Below, piece after piece: positions 9,196 to 18,985 of a stretch of DNA of 64,000 bases. The notes under the pieces were generated by a model, which saw nothing but the letters and a program-made list of their open reading frames with translations, did no database searches and was not told where the DNA came from. Each line of letters opens with the position of its first letter. Positions within the stretch are counted from its first letter, which is position 1. Origin of the DNA: Alphaproteobacteria bacterium (GTDB lineage: Bacteria; Pseudomonadota; Alphaproteobacteria; UBA6615); assembly GCA_021774575.1 (NCBI GenBank), contig JAJFIX010000045.1, positions 1 to 64,000 on the forward strand. The letters are read 5' to 3'. Position numbers and translations under genes: made by a program.

Positions 9196-9933
9196 TCAAG
9201 ACTGTTCGGCATTTTCCAATTTGGCAGCCGCAAGTAACTCATCACTGGAGTCACTGATCAATTTTTCCAAGCATTTGATAAATTCACGCCTGTCCAAACC
9301 CGGCGATATCGGCTCCATAAAACGTAAGCTAATGGTTCCTGGGCGTTGGCCGAATAGTTTTCGGCGAGGCCAAAACAGTCCCGAATTGACAGCAACCGGA
9401 ACAACCGGCAGCGCCATTTTGGTATAAAGTGCTGCGATACCGGGCAAGAACGGGCGATTTTCTCCGGGGGCGACCCGAGTGCCTTCGGGAAATATGACTA
9501 TTCGTCGGCCCGCCTTTTTGGCCGCCATCGCTTCACGAACAAGGCGTTTAATGGCTTTTGCTCCGCCGCCACGATCAACGGTGATTGCGCCCGCACGGCG
9601 CACAAGCCACCCCCAAACCGGGATATAGGCGAGTTCGCGCTTCATGACCGGCGCCATATTATCGATAAGCAAACGGTAGATCATCGTGTCCCAGGCGGAC
9701 TGATGCTTGGCGGCGACAAGAAACGGCCCATCGGGCAAATTTTCGAGCCCCTCAACCCGGTGACTCAAGCCGACAATCCAGCGCAAACCGACATAACTCA
9801 TCTGGACCCACCAACGGCCGTAAATCATGATCCAGCCGGGCGGTGCAGCGAGAAGCGGCAGTGCGGCAATCGAAAATATCGCCGTTAGAACATAAAAATA
9901 GAAGCTGAAGAGAAACGCTCGGAAAAACCTCAT
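9196..9933 (-). CDS. plsC: 1-acyl-sn-glycerol-3-phosphate acyltransferase (PlsC family)
   Basis: Transfers an acyl chain to lysophosphatidic acid at the inner membrane, or acylates a related lysolipid. An N-terminal hydrophobic helix (residues 5-30) is followed by the HX4D catalytic motif HQSAWD at 77-82 and the FPEGTR glycerol-phosphate binding motif at 148-153. The chosen start (MRFFRAFLF) begins directly before the membrane helix; the frame extends 17 codons upstream into the preceding gene. It overlaps the DUF218 gene by 4 bp, so the two are translationally coupled. Confidence 0.92.
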   Translation of the reverse strand: MRFFRAFLFSFYFYVLTAIFSIAALPLLAAPPGWIMIYGRWWVQMSYVGLRWIVGLSHRVEGLENLPDGPFLVAAKHQSAWDTMIYRLLIDNMAPVMKRELAYIPVWGWLVRRAGAITVDRGGGAKAIKRLVREAMAAKKAGRRIVIFPEGTRVAPGENRPFLPGIAALYTKMALPVVPVAVNSGLFWPRRKLFGQRPGTISLRFMEPISPGLDRREFIKCLEKLISDSSDELLAAAKLENAEQS

Positions 9934-10610
9934 CGCCCAGTGCCCGCCGCCGGAATAAGTAGTTCGGGCTCCAAGCCAATCCAACTGGTCGCGTGGGCCA
10001 GCAAAAACTTACTGTACTCCCATCCTACAAGCTCGAAGGTGCCGAGGCTTCGCCACCAATTTTCAATCTGGTGGGTTTCGGGAATGACCGGGTGGGGAAC
10101 GATTTCAACGTCGGGAAGATAGAGGCCAAATTCAAACAACGCCCGAGGCATGTGATAATTCGAGGTCACCAAGCGAATTGACGAAACGCCGGTTCGCGCG
10201 GCCCAGTCGGCAGTCTCGATGGCGTTCCCGCGAGTGTCATTGGCCGCATAGCCCAGCTCAATGCAGCATGAGAGTTGGGGCAATTGAAGTTGGAATATTT
10301 CCAGCAATGTCCGAACGTCCACCTGCTCATAGACCCCCGAAACAAAGAGCGACCCTGCCCAACCACGACCGAGCAAATCGAGCCCTTCTTCTAGGCGTCG
10401 ACTACCACCAGTCAGAACAACGGCGGCGGCAATACCCGATTGCGGATGCGGCACCGCACGCGGTATCTGGCCGACAAACCAGGTAAAACCAGCCATCCAA
10501 CCAACGCCAATGGTCAAAAAAACAAGGGCGGTCCGAGCCACGAGCCGACGCCAAGGGCGGCGATGAGGCCCATGTAAATGGTGGGCTTTATGGCGGCGGC
10601 CAAAAATCAT
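9930..10610 (-). CDS. YdcF/DUF218 family membrane-associated protein
   Basis: DUF218 proteins (YdcF, SanA, ElyC) are linked to envelope integrity and undecaprenyl carrier metabolism, but their reaction is not settled. One N-terminal transmembrane segment (ALVFLTIGVGWMAGFTWFV) is visible, then the DUF218 fold with AAAVVLTGGSRRLEEGLDLL, ANDTRGNAIETADW and the characteristic LVTSNYHMPRAL. The length of 226 residues is normal. It sits between ftsX and plsC on the same strand and is coupled to plsC. Confidence 0.87.
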   Translation of the reverse strand: MIFGRRHKAHHLHGPHRRPWRRLVARTALVFLTIGVGWMAGFTWFVGQIPRAVPHPQSGIAAAVVLTGGSRRLEEGLDLLGRGWAGSLFVSGVYEQVDVRTLLEIFQLQLPQLSCCIELGYAANDTRGNAIETADWAARTGVSSIRLVTSNYHMPRALFEFGLYLPDVEIVPHPVIPETHQIENWWRSLGTFELVGWEYSKFLLAHATSWIGLEPELLIPAAGTGR

Positions 10611-10620
10611 GAGAGGATAA

Positions 10621-11517
10621 TCATGGCAAGCGCGCCAACACCCGCAAAACCGTCACCCGAGTTGTCACCAACGCTATAACAACCGTACCAACGGGAATGG
10701 CGGCCAAAGACAGAAATTGAACGCCGGACAAAGTGAGCGGCGGCAGTAAAGTCGCTTCGATATTGCGACCAACATAAAACATAGCGCCCAGGCTAAGGGC
10801 AGCCAGAACAGAGCCAATGACGCCACCACGGGCGCAAATACGCATGAAATGCTTTTGAAACTGCCGCGCAATATACCCGTCATACGCCCCCATATGGTGG
10901 AGCAGGTCAATAATTTGACGATGCACAGTGAGGCCGCTCCTGGTGGCGTAAATAACCGCCGCCGACGCACTCGCCGTTATCAGGAGCAATCCGGCGAGGG
11001 CCGAATTCATGATGATTTCAGCCAGCCCAATCAACCCATCAAGCCACACCCGATGGTCATCGACCAGCGCACCCGGCACAACATCCGCCAGCCTTTGGGA
11101 AAATATATCACCGTCTAGACCGGCATCCGCCGCCAGTTTCACTTCAATAATCGCCGGCACCGGAAGATCCGCTGCTGCGTCTCCAAGCCAAGGTTCGAGC
11201 AAGGCCCGTGCTGTATTGGCCTCCATTTCCACAGCCCGAACCACGCCGGGTGTCGCAGCGGCAAATGCAAGCGCCCTTGCAACACGATCTTCTTGCGCCG
11301 CGCTATCGCGCAGCGGTACCTGGATCGTCATACTGCCGCTTAACTGCGCATCCCAGCTCTCGACAACGCCGCCGACCATTTGCACCGCAGCCAGGGACAT
11401 GATGGCTAAAAACACCATCGGCGCAATTATCCAGGGCAGAAATCGCGTTGACTGATCCTGCTCGAAGGGTAGATCTCCACGACGTTTTTTTGTTTTCCGC
11501 TGCATTTGCCCAAACAT
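10621..11517 (-). CDS. ftsX: Cell division protein FtsX
   Basis: Polytopic partner of the FtsE ATPase; FtsEX activates peptidoglycan hydrolases at the septum through periplasmic partners. A cytoplasmic basic N-terminus is followed by one transmembrane segment (IIAPMVFLAIMSLAAVQMV). A periplasmic loop of about 130 residues comes next, then three further membrane helices, the FtsX/MacB topology. The length of 298 residues fits. It lies 24 bp downstream of ftsE on the same strand. Confidence 0.9.
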   Translation of the reverse strand: MFGQMQRKTKKRRGDLPFEQDQSTRFLPWIIAPMVFLAIMSLAAVQMVGGVVESWDAQLSGSMTIQVPLRDSAAQEDRVARALAFAAATPGVVRAVEMEANTARALLEPWLGDAAADLPVPAIIEVKLAADAGLDGDIFSQRLADVVPGALVDDHRVWLDGLIGLAEIIMNSALAGLLLITASASAAVIYATRSGLTVHRQIIDLLHHMGAYDGYIARQFQKHFMRICARGGVIGSVLAALSLGAMFYVGRNIEATLLPPLTLSGVQFLSLAAIPVGTVVIALVTTRVTVLRVLARLP

Positions 11518-11541
11518 TTGGCCCGACCTAGAAAAAATTTA

Positions 11542-12207
11542 TCATAGTTGTGGCTTGATCGTCATCTCGCCAGCATCCAGACGCATGACTGGAAACTTAA
11601 AATGGCGGATCAGGGCTTCGTTATGACTTGCAACCACGACGGTGGTTCCCATTTTATTGAGCTCAACAAATAAGCGCATCAGCCGCAAGCCCATCTCGTC
11701 ATCGACATTGCCGGTGGGCTCATCGGCCAACAATAATTGCGGTTTATTTATCACCGCCCGGGCGATCGCCACCCGCTGTTGTTGCCCCCCTGAAAGTGTC
11801 ATCGGCCGGGAATTCAGATGATCAGCCAGGCCTACCCAGCTCAAAATTTCTCGAACATGGCTATCTATTATTTCCGGATTTTCGCCTATGACCCGGAGCG
11901 GTAAAGCAACATTATCGACAATCGACATATGATCGATCAGTCGAAATTCTTGAAACACCACACCAATACGCCGCCTTAATTGCGCCAATTCCCGTCGCCG
12001 AGCCGCCGACATATCGCGATCAAACATATATATTAGTCCGCGGCTCGGACGTATAGCCAGATACATTAAACGCAACAGAGAGGATTTACCGGCCCCGCTT
12101 GGCCCGGTCAAAAAGTGAAAAGAACCCGGTGTCAGCGCGAATGAGACGTCTTTTAGGATTTCCGGGCCGCGACCGTACCGCATACCGACATTTTCAAATC
12201 TGAGCAA
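11542..12207 (-). CDS. ftsE: Cell division ATP-binding protein FtsE
   Basis: ATPase of the FtsEX complex. Walker [10 protein letters not shown] is at residues 35-43, the signature LSGGQQQR near 138, Walker [10 protein letters not shown] near 158, and the H-loop ASHNEALI follows. The length of 221 residues is normal. The frame contains no fusion. It is the first gene of the ftsE-ftsX-DUF218-plsC run and diverges from the zinc-ribbon gene across 239 bp. Confidence 0.95.
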   Translation of the reverse strand: MLRFENVGMRYGRGPEILKDVSFALTPGSFHFLTGPSGAGKSSLLRLMYLAIRPSRGLIYMFDRDMSAARRRELAQLRRRIGVVFQEFRLIDHMSIVDNVALPLRVIGENPEIIDSHVREILSWVGLADHLNSRPMTLSGGQQQRVAIARAVINKPQLLLADEPTGNVDDEMGLRLMRLFVELNKMGTTVVVASHNEALIRHFKFPVMRLDAGEMTIKPQL

Positions 12208-12329
12208 AAATTGACCCGCCCTTACTCTTTGCTATAACCCAGCCCGGCTGGCCGTCGCTGATCGAAAATCGCATTTTGTCCTTGGCATTGTAAAGGTTCG
12301 CGGAGCATGGACAGCCGCCCCTAGGTTGC

Positions 12330-12357
12330 TTGACCTAACTTTCTACGCTTATATAGG
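12330..12357 (+). promoter_or_regulatory. Candidate promoter of the zinc-ribbon gene
   Basis: TTGACC and TATAGG separated by 16 bp in the ftsE/zinc-ribbon divergent gap. Transcription from it would give a leader of about 80 nt before the ATG at 12447. Sequence match only. Confidence 0.4.
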
Positions 12358-12446
12358 TGCGGCGCGGGTCTGATTACTATTTTTTCGGCCCGCATTTGGT
12401 TATTTGGACACGCAACGCCGACAGAAAAAGGACAGTCGACACTTTC

Positions 12447-13397
12447 ATGACCAGTTTAATTTTGACCTGTCCCTCTTGTCACTCGCGCTATGAAGTTGAT
12501 GCCGACGACGTCCTGCCCGCAGGACGCAAAGTCCAGTGCAGCCATTGCGCCCATGTCTGGCATGAGCCAGCACCAGATTTCGGACATCCCATTCCACCAA
12601 CTGTTACCGACCAAGCCCCGCCCCCAGTCCAACCGGCCCCAATCGCCGAACAGCCGCCGGTCCCTCCCGAACCCGAGCCGACTCCTGCACCACCTCAGCC
12701 AGCAGTACCGGCACCGCAACAGATACCCCAACAGACACCGCAACAGACACCATTGCCACCACCGCCGGCACAGACCCGGACCGCACCGCCAGTGACTGAG
12801 CCCGCACAACAGATCGCCGAGCAAGGGCGAACCCCGGCAGCGGCAGTGGCACCACCGCTGGGTAGTTCCGGACTTGGCGTCTATGGCGCAGGCTCGCAAG
12901 CCCGCCCTAATCCCCCGACGCAAACGGGAATGCCAGGGGTTCCGCGCGGCCGTCGCAATCGCAAAGGCACTGTTGCCTTTGCGCTCATCACTGCCCTAGT
13001 GATCATATTGGTAAATATTGCTTGGTTTGGGCGTGAAGGGATAATTTCTTCTTTTCCAGCGGCGGAGGGTATTTACGGGATGCTCGGCCTTGAGCCGACC
13101 CGCAATTTCGAGATCGTACAAACCGCGTCGCGTCTGACCGAAGGGGGCGTATCCTATCTCCAGATTACCGGCACGATCGTGAATACCGGTAGCCAGGCGA
13201 TGGATTTGCCAGGACTGATCGGACGATTGACCAATTCGGACGGTGAAACTGTTTATCAGTGGAATTTTGCAGCCGACAAGCCACGGCTCGAGGCCGATGA
13301 ATCCGTCGATTTTACCAGCCGTGTGGATAATCCACCCGAAGATACTGCCTGCCTGAACATCATGTTCTATGAGCCGCGTAAAAACCCCGGCTGCTGA
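12447..13397 (+). CDS. MJ0042-type zinc-ribbon and DUF3426 membrane protein
   Basis: Protein of unknown role with an N-terminal zinc ribbon (MJ0042 type), CPSC at residues 8-11 and CSHC at 32-35. A long proline/glutamine-rich linker follows (about residues 50-140, with repeated PQQTPQQTP). One transmembrane helix lies near residue 180 (VAFALITALVIILVNIAWF), and a C-terminal DUF3426 beta domain contains ITGTIVNTGSQAMDLPG. Start at the MTSLILTCPSC methionine because the zinc ribbon is always N-terminal. The linker is repetitive enough to make length variation likely. Alphaproteobacteria commonly carry it beside ftsE. Confidence 0.87.
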   Translation: MTSLILTCPSCHSRYEVDADDVLPAGRKVQCSHCAHVWHEPAPDFGHPIPPTVTDQAPPPVQPAPIAEQPPVPPEPEPTPAPPQPAVPAPQQIPQQTPQQTPLPPPPAQTRTAPPVTEPAQQIAEQGRTPAAAVAPPLGSSGLGVYGAGSQARPNPPTQTGMPGVPRGRRNRKGTVAFALITALVIILVNIAWFGREGIISSFPAAEGIYGMLGLEPTRNFEIVQTASRLTEGGVSYLQITGTIVNTGSQAMDLPGLIGRLTNSDGETVYQWNFAADKPRLEADESVDFTSRVDNPPEDTACLNIMFYEPRKNPGC

Positions 13398-13419
13398 CGC
13401 CCCAGAATAAAGTCACAGA

Positions 13420-16053
13420 CTAGAAGCGCCGGAGCAATCTCTCGATATAATCGAGTTCATCTTGGGTGCGCCCGCGATCTCCGGCGCGCTCACGCAATTC
13501 TTCAAGAATTTCCCGGGCTCGCTGGATATCGCCTTCATCGGGCACATCAACATCGTCCCGGGAAAACCCGCGATTACCGTCGAGCTCGCGGCCGAAGGGA
13601 TCCGTACCCGGCTGACGGGACCCTCTTTGCCCCGGCGGCTGACCGAAGCCAAACACCAAGCCTTGACCCTGGCCCTGGCCTTGATTCTGTCCCTGTTCGG
13701 CTAAGGCTTGTGCCGCCGCCTGCCCGCCTTGGCGCAGCAATTCAAGGGCATTTTCCTGGGGGCCGATAGATTGGCCCGGACGGCCTTGGGCAAATTCTTC
13801 TGTCGACCGGCGCATCGCACCTTCGGCCTCACCTAGCTCACCGGGCAATTCGCCTAGCGCGTCACCCAATTCACGCATGAACTCACCAAGACGACCACGC
13901 AGATCCTCCTGCCGCCCCGCGCCTTCACGATCGGCTTGATCCTCGCCTTCTTGCTCTCGCTTGCCGTCTTGATTTCGTTGAAACGTCTCATCGAGCAGCT
14001 CTTGCTGGTCGCCAATAATACCCTGCAAGTCCTGCATCAATTGCTGCGCCTGACTTTCACCCTGTTGCTGTTGCAAGTTACCAAGCTGCGTTCCCGCACG
14101 CATTCCATCGAGCATTTGTTGCAGCTGGCTTAAGAGGTCGGCGGCGGCTTCGTCGGCGCCCATTTCCGCCAACTGGCGGGCTCGATCGATCATGTCCTGC
14201 AAATCTTGCTGGCCGAGAGCCAGATTGTCCGGGTTCAGTTGCGGCAGTTCTCCGTTTTCCAGCGCTTGGCGCAACTGTTCAGCGGCGGCTTCGAATAAAC
14301 GATCCAGCGCCTCGCTCAATTGATCCATCAATTCAGCGACCCGTTCGTCGCTAGCGCCGTCTTCCAGCGCCTCTTGAATCTGGCGCTGCAGGTCCGCCAA
14401 TTCGCGCTGGGCTGTAGACATGCCGCCATCCTCGACCCGCAAGGCTGTTTCCCACAAGAGATCCATAACCTCAATAATAACCGGCTCGCCAATGGCGGAA
14501 TCCTGGTTGACCAGGCTGTAGCTGCGCCACGGAACCATTGGCGGTGGGTTCCGGGTTAACCGGGTTCCTGCTGCGGTCAGGGCGAGAAAAACCGCCACGT
14601 CATTGCCATAGCTTTCGCGTCGGTCAGCCAGTCGGCCAAGGGCGTGCGCAATGTCTAACCTTTGCGCCGGGTCGCGGATCAAAATTTTTCTGCTGGCGGC
14701 GATGACCCGAGCGACGGGGTGCAAGAAAACCCGCTCCGGCAGCAATATCGCCATATATTGCGTGGTTCCGAGCTGCCCCAGCGCGTCACGCGCTTCGAGC
14801 TTCACGTCAACCGGCAAGCCGGCCCATGGGTGAGCGGTCAAATCCTGCGAGACGGAAATCGGCAGGCCATTGCTGCCACGCGGCATCGGCAAAGTCAGAT
14901 CAAAACCCCTGCCCGGCTGATCGATACGCCAAATTCGCGCGACCAGCTCGGTAACGCCAAAATCATCGGTCGCCGCATATCTGACGGAAAATGCCTTCCC
15001 GCGCGCCCCTTCACTCTCCTCTTCCTCGGCGGCCACAAACTCAATCTCGGGCGCTAGGTCTGCAATATAGGCCGCCGGCCACCGGCCGATCTGACGGCCG
15101 TCTTGCTTCAATATTATCTCGGTTTCCAGCGGGAGATCGCCAACACCCTCCAAGAACACATCGAACTCAATCGCCCAACTCCGGTCGTCCAAGGCCTCAA
15201 GTACCCAATTGTGCCCGCCGAAGCTCAATTCAGGTGCACCTCCCGCGTCATGCACTTGTGCGACGATTTTCGATCCGGCAGGAACGAGGATTATATCCTC
15301 GCTTTTTTCGGGCCCGGCCCGGCCGCCGGAAATAAAAATCGGTGCCAAACCAGTATAATCGGGTGGGGTCACCCATAATTCGAGGCCCGCCGTCGCCCCG
15401 TCGGCACCCAGCGAAATATCCGGCACCGCCGACCGCGCAAAGCGATCCGAAAGATCCCGATAGCCGATCACCGCACCGACAAAAAGCAATAATAAAACCG
15501 CATATCTCAAAGCGACCGGGTCCCGTCGGGCCAATCCCGGTTTCGGTGCCCCGACCCGCAACCGCCCCAGGGAGCCAAGAGTTTGATCGACATGGGCCTG
15601 CCAGAGATATTCACTGCCAGCCTCACCCTGTCCGGCCGCCAAATTATCTTCGAGCATGGTCAGAGGCCGGTGGTCGAGATGATTGTCGCGCTCCAAACGC
15701 CGACGCGCTTGGGTTTGGGTCGGCAATTCGAGCGTCCGAACGCCTCTAATCGCTGCGATGGTGAAGGCGGCAATCAGCGCCAAAAGGACAGCCAAATGCG
15801 CCCAACCACCGAGCAACGGTAGGGCATCAAGCAGGGTCAAAGCCGCAAATAGGCCGCCAATGGCGACCGGCTGCCAAAAAGCGCGCCAGAGCACCTCCCA
15901 CAACAAGATAAGCTGCGCGCCCCGTTGGCGTAAGCCAAGCCGTGCCGACATCAGGGATTGAGGTTTGGTTTGCGGTCGCCAATCGCCGCGACGTGCCGTC
16001 CTTACTGAAGAATTCTTAACGTCCACCATTCGCCTACCGGGTCCCAGGGACAC
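13420..16053 (-). CDS. TIGR02302/DUF4175 family large membrane protein
   Basis: 877-residue protein of unknown function conserved in alphaproteobacteria. Two or three membrane segments lie near the N-terminus (residues about 50-105) and another near 190. A large periplasmic region follows, then a glutamine/glycine-rich, helix-prone C-terminal third (runs of DLQGIIGDQQELLDETFQRN and QNQGQGQGQG). GTG start overlaps the lysA stop by one base (TAG/GTG), so the gene is translated with lysA; the methionine at 16029 is an alternative. It converges on the zinc-ribbon gene with only 22 bp between stops. Confidence 0.88.
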   Translation of the reverse strand: MSLGPGRRMVDVKNSSVRTARRGDWRPQTKPQSLMSARLGLRQRGAQLILLWEVLWRAFWQPVAIGGLFAALTLLDALPLLGGWAHLAVLLALIAAFTIAAIRGVRTLELPTQTQARRRLERDNHLDHRPLTMLEDNLAAGQGEAGSEYLWQAHVDQTLGSLGRLRVGAPKPGLARRDPVALRYAVLLLLFVGAVIGYRDLSDRFARSAVPDISLGADGATAGLELWVTPPDYTGLAPIFISGGRAGPEKSEDIILVPAGSKIVAQVHDAGGAPELSFGGHNWVLEALDDRSWAIEFDVFLEGVGDLPLETEIILKQDGRQIGRWPAAYIADLAPEIEFVAAEEEESEGARGKAFSVRYAATDDFGVTELVARIWRIDQPGRGFDLTLPMPRGSNGLPISVSQDLTAHPWAGLPVDVKLEARDALGQLGTTQYMAILLPERVFLHPVARVIAASRKILIRDPAQRLDIAHALGRLADRRESYGNDVAVFLALTAAGTRLTRNPPPMVPWRSYSLVNQDSAIGEPVIIEVMDLLWETALRVEDGGMSTAQRELADLQRQIQEALEDGASDERVAELMDQLSEALDRLFEAAAEQLRQALENGELPQLNPDNLALGQQDLQDMIDRARQLAEMGADEAAADLLSQLQQMLDGMRAGTQLGNLQQQQGESQAQQLMQDLQGIIGDQQELLDETFQRNQDGKREQEGEDQADREGAGRQEDLRGRLGEFMRELGDALGELPGELGEAEGAMRRSTEEFAQGRPGQSIGPQENALELLRQGGQAAAQALAEQGQNQGQGQGQGLVFGFGQPPGQRGSRQPGTDPFGRELDGNRGFSRDDVDVPDEGDIQRAREILEELRERAGDRGRTQDELDYIERLLRRF

Positions 16054-17312
16054 TACAGCCAGGCGGGAATATCATCCTGGGCGAGCATCTCATCATATGT
16101 CTGCCGACGCCGCACGACAGACCATTTGTCGTCACGCACCAGCACTTCCGGCACGATCGGACGGCTATTATAATTCGACGCCATCACCGCGCCATATGCC
16201 CCAGCACTGTCGAAGGCTAGCAGATCCTTTGGCCCGAGAACAGGCAGTTCGCGATCCAATGCAAACGTATCTCCGGTCTCGCAAATCGGCCCAACGACAT
16301 CAAATACGGCGTGGGTGCCGCCGCTTGCTGCCTCGTTGACCGGCCTAATCGCGTGAAAGGCTTCATAGAGCGAAGGCCGGATAAGATCGTTCATGCCGGC
16401 ATCAACCACCAGCCATTTTCGGGTGTCGCTTTCTTTCCGATATATGACCGAGGACAGCAGAATACCACCCCGCCCGACAATGGCGCGACCCGGCTCAAAT
16501 GTGAGTTTGCAACCAAGATTGCCAACACTCTCTCTGACCACTGCCGCATAGGACGCCATGTCGGGCGCTTCTTCGGCTCGATAAACGATGCCCAAACCGC
16601 CGCCGAGATCGAGATGATCGATCTCAATTCCGGCTGCCCGAAGGCGCTGGACGAGGCCCGCCACCGCAGTAAAAGCCGCGGCAAATGGGTCAAGGGAGAT
16701 CAATTGCGACCCAATGTGAACCGCAATCGAGCGCACTTGTAAGCCAGGCAGCAAAGCGGCCCGCGCAAAAACATCTTCGGCCGAACTGATATCGATACCG
16801 AACTTATTTTCCCGACGGCCGGTGGAAATTTTCTTGTGGGTCAGGGCATCCACATCCGGATTGACCCGGATCGCAATATTCGCCGTCTGTCCTTTATTCG
16901 TCGCAATTGCCGATAAGATATCCAATTCCGGGTCAGATTCGACGTTGAATTGGCCGATTCCCACATCAAGAGCAAATGCCATTTCCGTCTCGGTCTTGCC
17001 GACACCGGAAAATACGATCTTTTCGGCCGGAATACCGGCCGCCAGGGCGCGTCGCAATTCGCCTTCCGAAACGACATCGGCGCCAGCGCCCAGTTCGGCC
17101 AACAAGCGGATCACCGCCAGATTGGAGTTTGCCTTCAGCGCATAGCATATGCTTGCCTGCATATCGCTAAGCGCATCGGCGAACCGGCGATAATTTGCTT
17201 CGATCGCCGCGGCTGAATAGACATAGACCGGCGTACCGACCTCGCGGGCAATATCGGCCAAAGCGACGGATTCGGCATGCAAGTGCCCATTCCGATAAGA
17301 AAATTCGTTCAT
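16053..17312 (-). CDS. lysA: Diaminopimelate decarboxylase LysA
   Basis: PLP enzyme of the last step in lysine synthesis, meso-diaminopimelate to lysine and CO2. The PLP lysine is Lys60 in CYALKANSN. The HIGSQ motif, the GGGLGI phosphate-binding loop and the CETGD motif near residue 343 are in place. At 419 residues it has normal length. It follows the LptM lipoprotein and argH, an order seen widely in proteobacteria, and is coupled to the DUF4175 gene. Confidence 0.96.
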   Translation of the reverse strand: MNEFSYRNGHLHAESVALADIAREVGTPVYVYSAAAIEANYRRFADALSDMQASICYALKANSNLAVIRLLAELGAGADVVSEGELRRALAAGIPAEKIVFSGVGKTETEMAFALDVGIGQFNVESDPELDILSAIATNKGQTANIAIRVNPDVDALTHKKISTGRRENKFGIDISSAEDVFARAALLPGLQVRSIAVHIGSQLISLDPFAAAFTAVAGLVQRLRAAGIEIDHLDLGGGLGIVYRAEEAPDMASYAAVVRESVGNLGCKLTFEPGRAIVGRGGILLSSVIYRKESDTRKWLVVDAGMNDLIRPSLYEAFHAIRPVNEAASGGTHAVFDVVGPICETGDTFALDRELPVLGPKDLLAFDSAGAYGAVMASNYNSRPIVPEVLVRDDKWSVVRRRQTYDEMLAQDDIPAWL

Positions 17313-17360
17313 TGATGCCGCTCCACAGCGCCGCCGCAGGTCAAAAAATATCGGTATTGA

Positions 17361-17546
17361 TCAACGCATAGGATAGGTGCGCGGGAACTGGCTGGTCTCA
17401 TCGGGCGGCTCCGGTGACCCTTTCTTGCCGCAGGCGGCAACCGGGCCGGCAATCAAGGCCAAAGCACAAAGGATGGCCAGCAGGCGGCCGCGTTTCATTT
17501 TTTTCATCGACGATCCATCCATCATTCCGCTCCTGCCTTTCATCAT
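17361..17546 (-). CDS. lptM: LptM-like small lipoprotein (YifL family)
   Basis: Small outer-membrane lipoprotein; in E. coli LptM assists LptD assembly, and that role here is inferred from family and position. A lysine-rich N-terminus and hydrophobic segment ([17 protein letters not shown]) end at the lipobox cysteine of VAACGKKG, followed by a proline-rich short tail. The first ATG overlaps the argH stop (ATGA); an internal methionine at 17507 gives a more typical 48-residue precursor. Its place between argH and lysA is the usual one. Confidence 0.8.
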   Translation of the reverse strand: MMKGRSGMMDGSSMKKMKRGRLLAILCALALIAGPVAACGKKGSPEPPDETSQFPRTYPMR

Positions 17547-18970
17547 ATGCCGAACCGCTTTTTTGCCAGCGAAATCGCTTGGCGCACATTTTCCGGCGCC
17601 GTGCCGCCTTCGCTCACCCGGCTGGCCACGGAGGCCTCGACGCTGAGCACGTCGAATACGTCCTGGTTAATTCTTGCCTCAACTGTTTGCATGTCGGCAA
17701 TGTTGAGGTCGTGCAGCTGAACGCCTTTGCTTTCAGCCAATGAAACAATACGCCCGGTAACATGATGCGCATCCCGAAAAGCCAGACCAAGCGCGCGAAC
17801 CAGCCAATCGGCCAAGTCGGTTGCGGTCGAATACCCGGTCCCAGCCTGGGCCGCCATCGCGGTTGGCACCGCCTCCATATCCTTTATCATGCCGCTCAGC
17901 GCCGCCAATATTAACTCGGCTGTATCGGCGGCATCAAATAGCGGCTCCTTATCTTCTTGCATATCCTTGGCATAGGTTAGGGGCAAGCCCTTCATGACCA
18001 GGATCAAATTGTTGAGCGCACCGGCGACCCGACCGACTTTGCCGCGAATAAGTTCAGCCGCATCGGGATTGCGCTTTTGCGGCATAATCGACGAGCCGGT
18101 GGAATAGGCATCCGACAAGCGAACAAAACCAAATCCAGGGGTGCACCAGATGACGATTTCCTCGCACAAGCGAGACGCATGTAAAGCCATCACGGTACAA
18201 GCGGCGAGAAATTCCAGGGCAAAATCTCGGTCCGAAACCGCATCCATGGAATTGGCCATCGGCCGGTCAAACCCAAGCGCGGTCGCCGTCATCTTCCGGT
18301 CAATGCCAAATGACGTGCCCGCCAGCGCCGCAGCGCCAAGGGGAGATTCGTTAGCCCGGGCTCTGGCATCGGCAAACCGGCCCCGGTCGCGCCCAAACAT
18401 CTCGACATAGGCCATCATGTGGTGGCCGAATGTTACCGGCTGAGCGGTCTGTAAATGGGTGAAACCGGGCATGACTGTGCCAGCATGACGCTCAGCTTGG
18501 GCGATCAGCGCGGCCTGCAGATCACGCAGCCCCGCCTCGATCCGGTCATTGGCATCGCGTACCCAGAGTCGGAAATCCGTCGCCACCTGGTCATTGCGCG
18601 AGCGGGCTGTGTGCAGCCGCCCAGCGGCATCGCCGATCAAGGATTTCAGGCGTGCCTCAATATTCATATGAATATCTTCGAGCGCCGGGTCGAAAACAAA
18701 TTCTCCCGCCTCGATTTCTCGCGAAATTGTGTTTAGACCGTGTTCGATTTCCGCCCCATCTTCAGCACTTAGGATGCCCTGCTGCACCAGCATTTTGGCA
18801 TGTGCTAGACTACCGCCAATGTCTTGGGCATAGAGGCGGCGATCGAAATCGATGGAGGCGTTAATCCGCTCCATAATTTCATCGGGTCCATGGTCAAAGC
18901 GCCCGCCCCATTGCTGGTTTGCGCCCTTATGCTGGTTTGCACCCTTAGAACCTGTTTTTTTCGAACTCAT
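17543..18970 (-). CDS. argH: Argininosuccinate lyase ArgH
   Basis: Cleaves argininosuccinate to arginine and fumarate, last step of arginine synthesis. The fumarase-superfamily signature [12 protein letters not shown] is intact, with the [12 protein letters not shown] and HTAR active-site segments. The length of 475 residues is slightly above the usual 460 because the N-terminus carries a duplicated KGANQ stretch (residues about 8-19, an 18-bp tandem repeat in DNA) before WGGRF. The start lies only 15 bp from the divergent tlpA start. Confidence 0.96.
   Translation of the reverse strand: MSSKKTGSKGANQHKGANQQWGGRFDHGPDEIMERINASIDFDRRLYAQDIGGSLAHAKMLVQQGILSAEDGAEIEHGLNTISREIEAGEFVFDPALEDIHMNIEARLKSLIGDAAGRLHTARSRNDQVATDFRLWVRDANDRIEAGLRDLQAALIAQAERHAGTVMPGFTHLQTAQPVTFGHHMMAYVEMFGRDRGRFADARARANESPLGAAALAGTSFGIDRKMTATALGFDRPMANSMDAVSDRDFALEFLAACTVMALHASRLCEEIVIWCTPGFGFVRLSDAYSTGSSIMPQKRNPDAAELIRGKVGRVAGALNNLILVMKGLPLTYAKDMQEDKEPLFDAADTAELILAALSGMIKDMEAVPTAMAAQAGTGYSTATDLADWLVRALGLAFRDAHHVTGRIVSLAESKGVQLHDLNIADMQTVEARINQDVFDVLSVEASVASRVSEGGTAPENVRQAISLAKKRFGI
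18912..18947. repeat. 18-bp tandem duplication in argH 5' end
   Basis: Two adjacent 18-bp copies (18912-18929 and 18930-18947) differing at one base. They encode KGANQH and KGANQQ on the minus strand at the start of ArgH, ahead of the conserved domain. Confidence 0.85.
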
Positions 18971-18985
18971 ATCGGAACTGTCATC

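Noticed and set aside
12650-12870. Proline/glutamine-rich tract in the zinc-ribbon gene as a separate repeat element
   Set aside because: It is an in-frame low-complexity linker between the zinc ribbon and membrane helix, typical of this protein type.
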